A model generated the notes under the pieces. The model was given only the letters and a program-made list of their open reading frames with translations. It did not search any database and was not told the origin of the DNA. The position numbers were made by a program, and so were the translations under genes. A stretch of DNA of 64,000 nt from Ariolimax columbianus. Its lineage: Eukaryota; Mollusca; Gastropoda; Stylommatophora; Arionidae. Shown in pieces: positions 1 to 11,113 of this stretch (within the stretch, counting starts at the first letter, position 1; every line of letters starts with the position of its first letter). The stretch lies in the NCBI GenBank assembly GCA_036924085.1, contig JAVGWX010000002.1, forward strand, positions 85,120,704 to 85,184,703, read 5' to 3'.

Positions 1-102
1 GTCTGAACTTATGATATGCTATTTTTTTACAAATCGCTTTCTACTCAATTTTGATTTTAGAAACATTGGTTTTTCTTGTTAGTAAAATTACTTGAAAGTC
101 AG

Positions 103-135
103 TGGAAATGCTTTTAACTTATCCACATAATTAGT
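103..135 (+). other. Most conserved monomer segment (exemplar in first monomer)
   Basis: The stretch from GGAAATGC through TTTTAACTTATCC to CACATAATTAGT is nearly the same in every class, although the classes differ strongly in the first 90 bases of the monomer. Departures are few and mostly copied with their HOR: TTATACACA in B', TTATCCAAA (3720 and copies, 24895, 31073, 32613), ACCTTATCC in class E and some D, TTTTCCACA (13115, 13973). Conservation across old classes suggests selection or a protein-binding role; this is inferred, not shown. Confidence 0.6.
119..130 (+). other. TTATCCACATAA dyad containing a perfect DnaA-box match (exemplar)
   Basis: TTAT and ATAA are reverse complements around CCAC, forming a short interrupted dyad once per monomer. 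Its first nine bases, TTATCCACA, equal the bacterial DnaA-box consensus TTATNCACA; B' monomers have TTATACACA, which fits too. DnaA is not expected to act in a eukaryotic nucleus, so the match is most likely chance multiplied by tandem amplification. A dimeric eukaryotic binding protein would be a more sensible candidate. Confidence 0.5.
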
Positions 136-139
136 GCGT

Positions 140-151
140 TACAATTGCAAT
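140..151 (+). other. Overlapping small palindromes CAATTG and ATTGCAAT (exemplar)
   Basis: In most monomers with GCGTTACAATTGCAATAC, two perfect palindromes overlap: CAATTG and ATTGCAAT. Monomers with GTTAAAATTGCAATAC keep only the second. The AATTGT at the next monomer boundary is the reverse complement of ACAATT here, so a weak stem across the monomer junction is possible. No function is evident. Confidence 0.45.
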
Positions 152-346
152 ACATTTCAAAGTTCTGAAAATTGAATAAAATTATGATCTGCTATTTTTT
201 TTCAAATCGCTTTCTACTCAATTTTGATTTTAGAAACATTGGATTTTCTGGTCAGTAAAATTACTTGAAAGTCAGTGGAAATGCTTTTAACTTATCCACA
301 TAATTAGTGCGTTACAATTGCAATACATTTCAAAGTGCTGAAAATT

Positions 347-519
347 GTCTGAACTTATGATATGCTATTTTTTTACAAATCGCTTTCTACTCAATTTTGA
401 TTTTAGAAACATTGGTTTTTCTTGTCAGTAAAATTACTTGAAAGTCAGTGGAAATGCTTTTAACTTATCCACATAATTAGTACGTTAAAATTGCAATTCA
501 TTTCAAAGTGCTCAAAATT
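347..519 (+). repeat. Exemplar class A monomer (173 bp)
   Basis: Class A begins GTCTGAACTTATGATATGC, has a T7 run followed by ACAAATCGC, keeps the CTACT-containing 173-bp form, and carries GGTTTTTCTTGTCAG and GAAAGTCAGTGG. It is the commonest class and occurs in all five zones. Zone-specific variants include GCTCTCTAC (zone 5), CTTGTCGGT (zones 3-4), GAAATGC in place of GATATGC (zone 4) and GATTTTCGAAAC (zone 5). These variants act as tags for tracing HOR copies. Confidence 0.93.
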
Positions 520-1889
520 GTTAAAAACTTATAATATGCAATTTTTTTTCAAATCGCCTTCAATTTTGATTTTAAAAACATTGCTTTTTCTTGTAAGTAA
601 AACTACTTGAAAGTGAGCGGAAATGCTTTTAACTTATCCACATAATTAGTGCGTTACAATTGCAATACATTTCAAAGTGCTGAAAATTGTCTGAACTTAT
701 GATATGCTATTTTTTTACAAATCGCTTTCTACTCAATTTTGATTTTAGAAACATTGGTTTTTCTTGTCAGTAAAATTACTTGAAAGTCAGTGGAAATGCT
801 TTTAACTTATCCACATAATTAGTGCGTTACAATTGCAATACATTTCAAAGTGCTGAAAAATTGTTCAAACTTATAATATGCAATTTTTTTTCAAATCGCC
901 TTTAATTTTGATTTTAGAAACATTGGTTTTTCTTGTCAGTAAAATTACATGTAAGTCAGTGGAAATGCTTTTAACTTATCCACATAATTAGTGCGTACCA
1001 TTGCAATACATTTCAAAGTGCTAAAAATTGTCTGAACTTATGATATGCTATTTTTTTACAAATCGCTTTCTACTCAATTTTGATTTTAGAAACATTGGTT
1101 TTTCTTGTCAGTAAAATTACTTGAAAGTCAGTGGAAATGCTTTTAACTTATCCACATAGTTAGTACGTTAAAATTGCAATACATTTCAAAGTGCTGAAAA
1201 TTGTTCAAACTTATAATATGCAATTTTTTTTCAAATTGCCTTCAATTTTGATTTTAGAAACATTGGTTTTTCTTGTAAGTAAAACTACTTGAAAGTGAGC
1301 GGAAATGCTTTTAACTTATCCACATAATGTGTGCGTTACAAATGCAATACATTTCAAAGTGCTGAACATTGTCTGAACTTATGATCTGCTATTTTTTTTC
1401 AAATTGCTTTCTACTCAATTTTGATTTTAGAAACATTGGATTTTCTGGTCAGTAAAATTACTTGAAAGTCAGTGGAAATGCTTTTAACTTATCCACATAA
1501 TTAGTGCGTTACAATTGCAATACATTTCAAAGTGCTGAAAATTGTCTGAACTTATGATATGCTATTTTTTTACAAATCGCTTTCTACTCAATTTTGATTT
1601 TAGAAACATTGGTTTTTCTTGTTAGTAAAATTACTTGAAAGTCAGTGGAAATGCTTTTAACTTATCCACATAATTAGTGCGTTACAATTGCAATACATTT
1701 CAAAGTTCTGAAAATTGAATAAAATTATGATCTGCTATTTTTTTTCAAATCGCTTTCTACTCAATTTTGATTTTAGAAACATTGGATTTTCTTGTCAGTA
1801 AAATTACTTGAAAGTCAGTGGAAATGCTTTTAACTTATCCACATAATTAGTGCGTTACAATTGCAATACATTTCAAAGTTCTGAAAATT

Positions 1890-3940
1890 GAATAAAATTA
1901 TGATCTGCTATTTTTTTTCAAATCGCTTTCTACTCAATTTTGATTTTAGAAACATTGGATTTTCTGGTCAGTAAAATTACTTGAAAGTCAGTGGAAATGC
2001 TTTTAACTTATCCACATAATTAGTGCGTTACAATTGCAATACATTTCAAAGTGCTGAAAATTGTCTGAACTTATGATATGCTATTTTTTTACAAATCGCT
2101 TTCTACTCAATTTTGATTTTAGAAACATTGGTTTTTCTTGTCAGTAAAATTACTTGAAAGTCAGTGGAAATGCTTTTAACTTATCCACATAATTAGTACG
2201 TTAAAATTGCAATTCATTTCAAAGTGCTGAAAATTGTTCAAACTTATAATATGCAATTTTTTTTCAAATCGCCTTCAATTTTGATTTTAAAAACATTGCT
2301 TTTTCTTGTTAGTAAAACTACTTGAAAGTGAGCGGAAATGCTTTTAACTTATCCACATAATTAGTGCGTTACAATTGCAATACATTTCAAAGTGCTGAAA
2401 ATTGTCTGAACTTATGATATGCTATTTTTTTACAAATCGCTTTCTACTCAATTTTGATTTTAGAAACATTGGTTTTTCTTGTCAGTAAAATTACTTGAAA
2501 GTCAGTGGAAATGCTTTTAACTTATCCACATAATTAGTGCGTTACAATTGCAATACATTTCAAAGTGCTGAAAAATTGTTCAAACTTATAATATGCAATT
2601 TTTTTTCAAATCGCCTTTAATTTTGATTTTAGAAACATTGGTTTTTCTTGTCAGTAAAATTACATGTAAGTCAGTGGAAATGCTTTTAACTTATCCACAT
2701 AATTAGTGCGTACCATTGCAATACATTTCAAAGTGCTAAAAATTGTCTGAACTTATGATATGCTATTTTTTTACAAATCGCTTTCTACTCAATTTTGATT
2801 TTAGAAACATTGGTTTTTCTTGTCAGTAAAATTACTTGAAAGTCAGTGGAAATGCTTTTAACTTATCCACATAGTTAGTACGTTAAAATTGCAATACATT
2901 TCAAAGTGCTGAAAATTGTTCAAACTTATAATATGCAATTTTTTTTCAAAGTGCCTTCAATTTTGATTTTAGAAACATTGGTTTTTCTTGTAAATAAAAC
3001 TACTTGAAAGTGAGCGGAAATGCTTTTAACTTATCCACATAATGTGTGCGTTACAAATGCAATACATTTCAAAGTGCTGAACATTGTCTTAGTTTATGAT
3101 CTGCTATTTTTTTTCAAGTCGCTTTCTACTCAATTTTGATTTTAGAAACATTGGATTTTCTGGTCAGTAAAATTACTTGAAAGTCAGTGGAAATGCTTTT
3201 AACTTATCCACATAATTAGTGCGTTACAATTGCAATACATTTCAAAGTGCTGAAAATTGTCTGAACTTATGATATGCTATTTTTTTACAAATCGCTTTCT
3301 ACTCAATTTTGATTTTAGAAACATTGGTTTTTCTTGTCAGTAAAATTACTTGAAAGTCAGTGGAAATGCTTTTAACTTATCCACATAATTAGTGCGTTAA
3401 AATTGCAATACATTTCAAAGTGCTGAAAATTGTTTAAACTTATAATATGCAATTTATTTTCAAATCGCCTTCAATTTTGATTTTAGAAACATTGCTTTTT
3501 CTTGTAAGTAAAACTACTTGAAAGTGAGCGGAAATGCTTTTAACTTATCCACATAATTAGTGCGTTACAATTGCAATACATTTCAAAGTGCTGAAAATTG
3601 TCTGAACTTATGATATGCTATTTTTTTACAAATCGCTTTCTACTCAATTTTGATTTTAGAAACATTGGTTTTTCTTGTCAGTAAAATTACTTGAAAGTCA
3701 GTGGAAATGCTTTTAACTTATCCAAATAATTAGTACGTTAAAATTGCAATACATTTCAAAGTGCTGAAAATTGTTAAAACTTATAATACGCAATTTTTTT
3801 TCAAATCGCCTTCAATTTTGATTTTAGAAACATTGGTTTTTCTTGTAAGTAAAACTACTTGAAAGTCAGTGGAAATGCTTTTAACTTATCCACATAATTA
3901 GTGCGTTACAATTGCAATACATTTCAAAGTTCTGAAAATT
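1890..3940 (+). repeat. 12-mer HOR, copy 1 (2051 bp)
   Basis: The monomer order is B A C A C A C D A C A C, with starts at 1890, 2063, 2236, 2404, 2578, 2745, 2918, 3086, 3259, 3432, 3600 and 3773. The lengths sum to 2051. Diagnostic variants fix the register: GTAAATAAAAC in the C at 2918, GTGCGTACCATTGC before 2745, CAATTTATTTTC in the C at 3432, and TTATCCAAATAA near 3720. Confidence 0.93.
2236..2403 (+). repeat. Exemplar class C monomer (168 bp)
   Basis: Class C begins GTTCAAACTTATAATATGC, has a T8 run followed by CAAATCGCC, and lacks the 5 bp that separate GCCTTCAA from GCTTTCTACTCAA, giving 168 bp. In many copies CTTGTAAG or CTTGTTAG is followed by AAAACTAC and GAAAGTGAGCGG, where class A has AAAATTAC and GAAAGTCAGTGG. 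In zone 1 it alternates with class A, so the basic repeat there is a 341-bp A+C dimer. A second C lineage carries ATTACATGTAAGTCAG instead of the GTGAGCGG tail. Confidence 0.92.
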
Positions 3941-4113
3941 GAATAAAATTATGATCTGCTATTTTTTTTCAAATCGCTTTCTACTCAATTTTGATTTTAG
4001 AAACATTGGATTTTCTGGTCAGTAAAATTACTTGAAAGTCAGTGGAAATGCTTTTAACTTATCCACATAATTAGTGCGTTACAATTGCAATACATTTCAA
4101 AGTGCTGAAAATT
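3941..4113 (+). repeat. Exemplar class B monomer (173 bp)
   Basis: Class B begins GAATAAAATTATGATCTGC, has a T8 run, keeps the 173-bp form, and is marked by GGATTTTCTGGTCAG where class A has GGTTTTTCTTGTCAG. The previous monomer normally ends CAAAGTTCTGAAAATT rather than CAAAGTGCTG. It marks the start of the 12-mer in zone 1. In zone 3 the related start is GACTAAAC. In zone 5 a derived form follows CAAAGCGCTG. Confidence 0.9.
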
Positions 4114-5991
4114 GTCTGAACTTATGATATGCTATTTTTTTACAAATCGCTTTCTACTCAATTTTGATTTTAGAAACATTGGTTTTTCTTGTCAGTAAAA
4201 TTACTTGAAAGTCAGTGGAAATGCTTTTAACTTATCCACATAATTAGTACGTTAAAATTGCAATTCATTTCAAAGTGCTGAAAATTGTTCAAACTTATAA
4301 TATGCAATTTTTTTTCAAATCGCCTTCAATTTTGATTTTAAAAACATTGCTTTTTCTTGTTAGTAAAACTACTTGAAAGTGAGCGGAAATGCTTTTAACT
4401 TATCCACATAATTAGTGCGTTACAATTGCAATACATTTCAAAGTGCTGAAAATTGTCTGAACTTATGATATGCTATTTTTTTACAAATCGCTTTCTACTC
4501 AATTTTGATTTTAGAAACATTGGTTTTTCTTGTCAGTAAAATTACTTGAAAGTCAGTGGAAATGCTTTTAACTTATCCACATAATTAGTGCGTTACAATT
4601 GCAATACATTTCAAAGTGCTGAAAAATTGTTCAAACTTATAATATGCAATTTTTTTTCAAATCGCCTTTAATTTTGATTTTAGAAACATTGGTTTTTCTT
4701 GTCAGTAAAATTACATGTAAGTCAGTGGAAATGCTTTTAACTTATCCACATAATTAGTGCGTACCATTGCAATACATTTCAAAGTGCTAAAAATTGTCTG
4801 AACTTATGATATGCTATTTTTTTACAAATCGCTTTCTACTCAATTTTGATTTTAGAAACATTGGTTTTTCTTGTCAGTAAAATTACTTGAAAGTCAGTGG
4901 AAATGCTTTTAACTTATCCACATAGTTAGTACGTTAAAATTGCAATACATTTCAAAGTGCTGAAAATTGTTCAAACTTATAATATGCAATTTTTTTTCAA
5001 AGTGCCTTCAATTTTGATTTTAGAAACATTGGTTTTTCTTGTAAATAAAACTACTTGAAAGTGAGCGGAAATGCTTTTAACTTATCCACATAATGTGTGC
5101 GTTACAAATGCAATACATTTCAAAGTGCTGAACATTGTCTTAGTTTATGATCTGCTATTTTTTTTCAAGTCGCTTTCTACTCAATTTTGATTTTAGAAAC
5201 ATTGGATTTTCTGGTCAGTAAAATTACTTGAAAGTCAGTGGAAATGCTTTTAACTTATCCACATAATTAGTGCGTTACAATTGCAATACATTTCAAAGTG
5301 CTGAAAATTGTCTGAACTTATGATATGCTATTTTTTTACAAATCGCTTTCTACTCAATTTTGATTTTAGAAACATTGGTTTTTCTTGTCAGTAAAATTAC
5401 TTGAAAGTCAGTGGAAATGCTTTTAACTTATCCACATAATTAGTGCGTTAAAATTGCAATACATTTCAAAGTGCTGAAAATTGTTTAAACTTATAATATG
5501 CAATTTATTTTCAAATCGCCTTCAATTTTGATTTTAGAAACATTGCTTTTTCTTGTAAGTAAAACTACTTGAAAGTGAGCGGAAATGCTTTTAACTTATC
5601 CACATAATTAGTGCGTTACAATTGCAATACATTTCAAAGTGCTGAAAATTGTCTGAACTTATGATATGCTATTTTTTTACAAATCGCTTTCTACTCAATT
5701 TTGATTTTAGAAACATTGGTTTTTCTTGTCAGTAAAATTACTTGAAAGTCAGTGGAAATGCTTTTAACTTATCCAAATAATTAGTACGTTAAAATTGCAA
5801 TACATTTCAAAGTGCTGAAAATTGTTAAAACTTATAATACGCAATTTTTTTTCAAATCGCCTTCAATTTTGATTTTAGAAACATTGGTTTTTCTTGTAAG
5901 TAAAACTACTTGAAAGTCAGTGGAAATGCTTTTAACTTATCCACATAATTAGTGCGTTACAATTGCAATACATTTCAAAGTTCTGAAAATT
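3941..5991 (+). repeat. 12-mer HOR, copy 2 (2051 bp)
   Basis: The order B A C A C A C D A C A C and all diagnostic variants of copy 1 recur at an exact 2051-bp offset, for example the class B starts at 3941 and 5992. By eye I find no confident difference from copy 1 over this span. That points to very recent duplication or strong homogenisation. Confidence 0.93.
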
Positions 5992-8042
5992 GAATAAAAT
6001 TATGATCTGCTATTTTTTTTCAAATCGCTTTCTACTCAATTTTGATTTTAGAAACATTGGATTTTCTGGTCAGTAAAATTACTTGAAAGTCAGTGGAAAT
6101 GCTTTTAACTTATCCACATAATTAGTGCGTTACAATTGCAATACATTTCAAAGTGCTGAAAATTGTCTGAACTTATGATATGCTATTTTTTTACAAATCG
6201 CTTTCTACTCAATTTTGATTTTAGAAACATTGGTTTTTCTTGTCAGTAAAATTACTTGAAAGTCAGTGGAAATGCTTTTAACTTATCCACATAATTAGTA
6301 CGTTAAAATTGCAATTCATTTCAAAGTGCTGAAAATTGTTCAAACTTATAATATGCAATTTTTTTTCAAATCGCCTTCAATTTTGATTTTAAAAACATTG
6401 CTTTTTCTTGTTAGTAAAACTACTTGAAAGTGAGCGGAAATGCTTTTAACTTATCCACATAATTAGTGCGTTACAATTGCAATACATTTCAAAGTGCTGA
6501 AAATTGTCTGAACTTATGATATGCTATTTTTTTACAAATCGCTTTCTACTCAATTTTGATTTTAGAAACATTGGTTTTTCTTGTCAGTAAAATTACTTGA
6601 AAGTCAGTGGAAATGCTTTTAACTTATCCACATAATTAGTGCGTTACAATTGCAATACATTTCAAAGTGCTGAAAAATTGTTCAAACTTATAATATGCAG
6701 TTTTTTTTCAAATCGCCTTTAATTTTGATTTTAGAAACATTGGTTTTTCTTGTCAGTAAAATTACATGTAAGTCAGTGGAAATGCTTTTAACTTATCCAC
6801 ATAATTAGTGCGTACCATTGCAATACATTTCAAAGTGCTAAAAATTGTCTGAACTTATGATATGCTATTTTTTTACAAATCGCTTTCTACTCAATTTTGA
6901 TTTTAGAAACATTGGTTTTTCTTGTCAGTAAAATTACTTGAAAGTCAGTGGAAATGCTTTTAACTTATCCACATAGTTAGTACGTTAAAATTGCAATACA
7001 TTTCAAAGTGCTGAAAATTGTTCAAACTTATAATATGCAATTTTTTTTCAAAGTGCCTTCAATTTTGATTTTAGAAACATTGGTTTTTCTTGTAAATAAA
7101 ACTACTTGAAAGTGAGCGGAAATGCTTTTAACTTATCCACATAATGTGTGCGTTACAAATGCAATACATTTCAAAGTGCTGAACATTGTCTTAGTTTATG
7201 ATCTGCTATTTTTTTTCAAGTCGCTTTCTACTCAATTTTGATTTTAGAAACATTGGATTTTCTGGTCAGTAAAATTACTTGAAAGTCAGTGGAAATGCTT
7301 TTAACTTATCCACATAATTAGTGCGTTACAATTGCAATACATTTCAAAGTGCTGAAAATTGTCTGAACTTATGATATGCTATTTTTTTACAAATCGCTTT
7401 CTACTCAATTTTGATTTTAGAAACATTGGTTTTTCTTGTCAGTAAAATTACTTGAAAGTCAGTGGAAATGCTTTTAACTTATCCACATAATTAGTGCGTT
7501 AAAATTGCAATACATTTCAAAGTGCTGAAAATTGTTTAAACTTATAATATGCAATTTATTTTCAAATCGCCTTCAATTTTGATTTTAGAAACATTGCTTT
7601 TTCTTGTAAGTAAAACTACTTGAAAGTGAGCGGAAATGCTTTTAACTTATCCACATAATTAGTGCGTTACAATTGCAATACATTTCAAAGTGCTGAAAAT
7701 TGTCTGAACTTATGATATGCTATTTTTTTACAAATCGCTTTCTACTCAATTTTGATTTTAGAAACATTGGTTTTTCTTGTCAGTAAAATTACTTGAAAGT
7801 CAGTGGAAATGCTTTTAACTTATCCAAATAATTAGTACGTTAAAATTGCAATACATTTCAAAGTGCTGAAAATTGTTAAAACTTATAATACGCAATTTTT
7901 TTTCAAATCGCCTTCAATTTTGATTTTAGAAACATTGGTTTTTCTTGTAAGTAAAACTACTTGAAAGTGAGCGGAAATGCTTTTAACTTATCCACATAAT
8001 TAGTGCGTTACAATTGCAATACATTTCAAAGTGCTGAAAATT
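5992..8042 (+). repeat. 12-mer HOR, copy 3 (2051 bp)
   Basis: This copy has the same 12 monomers at the same spacing. I see one substitution against copy 2 in the body (position 6700, G in ATGCAGTTT for A). The last monomer (7873-8042) departs: it ends GTGAGCGG and GTGCTG where copies 1 and 2 have GTCAGTGG and TTCTG. The next monomer (8043) is class A, not B, so the regular register ends here. Confidence 0.92.
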
Positions 8043-8903
8043 GTCTGAACTTATGATATGCTATTTTTTTACAAATCGCTTTGTACTCAATTTTTTATTT
8101 TAGAAACATTGGTTTTTCTTGTTAGTAAAATTACTTGAAAGTCAGTGGAAATGCTTTTAACTTATCCACATAATTAGTGCGTTACAATTGCAATACATTT
8201 CAAAGTTCTGAAAATTGAATAAAATTATGATCTGCTATTTTTTTTCAAATCGCTTTCCACTCAATTTTGATTTTAGAAACATTGGATTTTCTGGTCAGTA
8301 AAATTACTTGAAAGTCAGTGGAAATGCTTTTAACTTATCCACATAATTAGTGCGTTACAATTGCAATACATTTCAAAGTGCTGAAAATTGTCTGAACTTA
8401 TGATATGCTATTTTTTTACAAATCGCTTTCTACTCAATTTTGATTTTAGAAACATTGGTTTTTCTTGTCAGTAAAATTACTTGAAAGTCAGTGGAAATGC
8501 TTTTAACTTATCCACATAATTAGTGCGTTACAATGTCAATACATTTTAAAGTGCTGAAAATTGTCTGAACTTATGATATGCTATTTTTTTACAAATCGCC
8601 TTCAATTTTGATTTTAGAAACATTGCTTTTTCTTGTAAGTAAAACTACTTGAAAGTGAGCGGAAATGCTTTTAACTTATCCACATAATTAGTGCGTTACA
8701 ATTGCAATACATTTCAAAGTGCTGAAAATTGTCTGAACTTATGATATGCTATTTTTTTACAAATCGCTTTCTACTCAATTTTGATTTTAGAAACATTGGT
8801 TTTTCTTGTCAGTAAAATTACTTGAAAGTCAGTGGAAATGCTTTTAACTTATCCAAATAATTAGTACGTTAAAATTGCAATACATTTCAAAGTGCTGAAA
8901 ATT
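8043..8903 (+). repeat. Zone 1 to zone 2 transition
   Basis: The monomers are A at 8043 (with GTACTCAATTTTTTATTTTAG, 174 bp), B at 8217, A at 8390, an A/C hybrid at 8563 and A at 8731. Several single changes are unique to this stretch, such as CAATGTCAATAC near 8532. It is less homogenised than the 12-mers on its left and leads into the E-containing zone. Confidence 0.8.
8563..8730 (+). repeat. Hybrid monomer, A front and C tail
   Basis: This monomer starts as class A (GTCTGAAC, GATATGC, T7, ACAAATCGC) and then continues as class C (CCTTCAATTTTG, GCTTTTTCTTGTAAG, AAAACTAC, GTGAGCGG), giving 168 bp. The switch falls near the CAAATCGC segment shared by both classes. It is an in-register product of unequal exchange or conversion between neighbouring monomers. 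Confidence 0.8.
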
Positions 8904-9586
8904 GTACAAACTTATAATATGAAATTTTTTTTAAATCGCCTTCAATTTCGATTTTTAGAAACATTGGTTTTTCTTGTAATGTAAAATTACTTGAAAGTCA
9001 GTGGAAATGCTTTTACCTTATCCACATAATTAGTTCGTTACAATTGCAATACATTTCAAAGTGCTGAAAATTGTCTGAACTTATGATATGCTATTTTTTT
9101 ACAAATCGCTTTCTACTCAATTTTGATTTTAGAAACATTGGTTTTTCTTGTCAGTAAAATTACTTGAAAGTCAGTGGAAATGCTTTTAACTTATCCACAT
9201 AATTAGTACGTTAAAATTGCAATACATTTCAAAGTGCTGAAAATTGTACAAACTTATAATATGCAATTTTTTTTAAATCGCCTTCAATTTCGATTTTAGA
9301 AACATTGGTTTTTCTTGTAATGTAAAATTACTTGAAAGTCAGTGGAAATGCTTTTACCTTATCCACATAATTAGTGCGTTACAATTGCAATACATTTCAA
9401 AGTGCTGAAAATTGTCTGAACTTATGATATGCTATTTTTTTACAAATCGCTTTCTACTCAATTTTGATTTTAGAAACATTGGTTTTTCTTGTCAGTAAAA
9501 TTACTTGAAAGTCAGTGGAAATGCTTTTAACTTATCCACATAATTAGTGCGTTACAATTGCAATACATTTCAAAGTGCTGAAAATT
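8904..9586 (+). repeat. E+A dimer, two copies (342 and 341 bp)
   Basis: E monomers at 8904 and 9246 each precede a class A monomer, giving dimers of 342 and 341 bp. The first E carries ATATGAAATTT, an extra T before AGAAAC, and AGTTCGTTAC; the second has the usual forms. This is the simplest HOR in the window and the likely seed of the 5-mer that follows. Confidence 0.83.
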
Positions 9587-10436
9587 GTTCAAACTTATAA
9601 TATGCAATTTTTTTTCAAATCGCCTTTAATTTTGATTTTAGAAACATTGGTTTTTCTTGTCAGTAAAATTACTTGAAAGTCAGTGGAAATGCTTTTAACT
9701 TATCCACATAATTAGTACGTTAAAATTGCAATACATTTCAAAGTGCTGAAAATTGTACAAACTTATAATATGCAATTTTTTTAAAATCGCCTTCAATTTC
9801 GATTTTAGAAACATTGGTTTTTCTTGTAATGTAAAATTACTTGAAAGTCAGTGGAAATGCTTTTACCTTATCCACATAATTAGTGCGTTACAATTGCAAT
9901 ACATTTCAAAGTGCTGAAAATTGTCTGAACTTATGATATGCTATTTTTTTACAAATCGCTTTCTACTCAATTTTGATTTTAGAAACATTGGTTTTTCTTG
10001 TCAGTAAAATTACTTGAAAGTCAGTGGAAATGCTTTTAACTTATCCACATAATTAGTGCGTTACAATTGCAATACATTTCAAAGTGCTGAAAATTGTTCA
10101 AACTTATAATATGCAATTTTTTTTCAAATCGCCTTTAATTTTAATTTTAGAAACATTGGTTTTTCTTGTCTGTAAAATTACATGTAAGTCAGTGGAAATG
10201 CTTTTAACTTATCCACATAATTAGTGCGTTACAATTGCAATACATTTCAAAGTGCTGAAAATTGTCTGAACTTATGATATGCTATTTTTTTACAAATCGC
10301 TTTCTACTCAATTTTGATTTTAGAAACATTGGTTTTTCTTGTCAGTAAAATTACTTGAAAGTCAGTGGAAATGCTTTTAACTTATCCACATAATTAGTGC
10401 GTTACAATTGCAATACATTTCAAAGTGCTGAAAATT
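9587..10436 (+). repeat. 5-mer HOR, copy 1 (850 bp)
   Basis: The order is C (9587), E (9755), A (9923), C' with ATTACATGTAAG, A. The fourth monomer carries CCTTTAATTTTAATTTTAG and CTTGTCTGTAAAATT. The next C begins at 10437, exactly 850 bp later. Confidence 0.88.
9755..9922 (+). repeat. Exemplar class E monomer (168 bp)
   Basis: Class E begins GTACAAACTTATAATATGC. It has a T-run followed by AAAATCGCC rather than CAAATCGCC, then AATTTCGATTTT, CTTGTAATGTAAAATTAC and, in most copies, TTTTACCTTATCC. I find it only in zone 2, at 8904, 9246, 9755, 10605, 13345 and 14201, so it is a local variant amplified within short HORs. The 5-bp deletion is shared with class C, from which it is probably derived. 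Confidence 0.88.
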
Positions 10437-11113
10437 GTTCAAACTTATAATATGCAATTTTTTTTCAAATCGCCTTTAATTTTGATTTTAGAAACATTGG
10501 TTTTTCTTGTCAGTAAAATTACTTGAAAGTCAGTGGAAATGCTTTTAACTTATCCACATAATTAGTACGTTAAAATTGCAATACATTTCAAAGTGCTGAA
10601 AATTGTACAAACTTATAATATGCAATTTTTTTAAAATCGCCTTCAATTTCGATTTTAGAAACATTGGTTTTTCTTGTAATGTAAAATTACTTGAAAGTCA
10701 GTGGAAATGCTTTTACCTTATCCACATAATTAGTGCGTTACAATTGCAATACATTTCAAAGTGCTGAAAATTGTCTGAACTTATGATATGCTATTTTTTT
10801 ACAAATCGCTTTCTACTCAATTTTGATTTTAGAAACATTGGTTTTTCTTGTCAGTAAAATTACTTGAAAGTCAGTGGAAATGCTTTTAACTTATCCACAT
10901 AATTAGTGCGTTACAATTGCAATACATTTGAAAGTGCTGAAAATTGTTCAAACTTATAATATGCAATTTTTTTTCAAATCGCCTTTAATTTTAATTTTAG
11001 AAACATTGGTTTTTCTTGTCAGTAAAATTACATGTAAGTCAGTGGAAATGCTTTTAACTTATCCACATAATTAGTGCGTTACAATTGCAATACATTTCAA
11101 AGTGCTGAAAATT
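10437..11113 (+). repeat. 5-mer HOR, copy 2, truncated after four monomers
   Basis: C (10437), E (10605), A (10773) and C' (10946) repeat copy 1 at 850 bp. Small differences include ACATTTGAAAGTG near 10928 and CTTGTCAG where copy 1 has CTTGTCTG. At 11114 a class B monomer (GATCTGC, GGATTTTCTGG) replaces the expected A, so the register is lost there. Confidence 0.86.

Larger units (their letters stand above)
1..1889 (+). repeat. Zone 1a: 9-mer HOR block (1543 bp) and partial restart
   Basis: Monomers start at 1 (A), 174 (B), 347 (A), 520 (C), 689 (A), 863 (C), 1030 (A), 1203 (C) and 1371 (B-like); at 1544 an A monomer like the one at base 1 (CTTGTTAG, then CAAAGTTCTG) begins again. The 1543-bp unit is related to the 12-mer that follows: 347-1543 aligns with 2063-3258 at an offset of 1715-1716 bp. 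It therefore looks like a shortened relative of the 12-mer. Two B monomers then stand side by side (1717 and 1890), a sign of a local one-monomer duplication. Confidence 0.88.

Noticed and set aside
22..28. Rho-independent terminators or Pol III terminators at T-runs
   Set aside because: T7-T9 runs are part of every monomer, with no GC-rich stem before them and no transcription unit nearby.
520..688. CENP-B box at CTTGAAAGTGAGCGGAA in C monomers
   Set aside because: Compared with NTTCGNNNNANNCGGGN it lacks the CG of TTCG, the central A and the final G of CGGG. Too many essential bases are missing to call it.
1890..8042. Assembly duplication as the sole explanation of near-identical HOR copies
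   Set aside because: Copies carry their own differences (6700, 7969 and following; 22782; 48316; 58951) and the HOR edges differ, which fits real tandem copies better. Spanning reads would still be needed to be certain of copy number.
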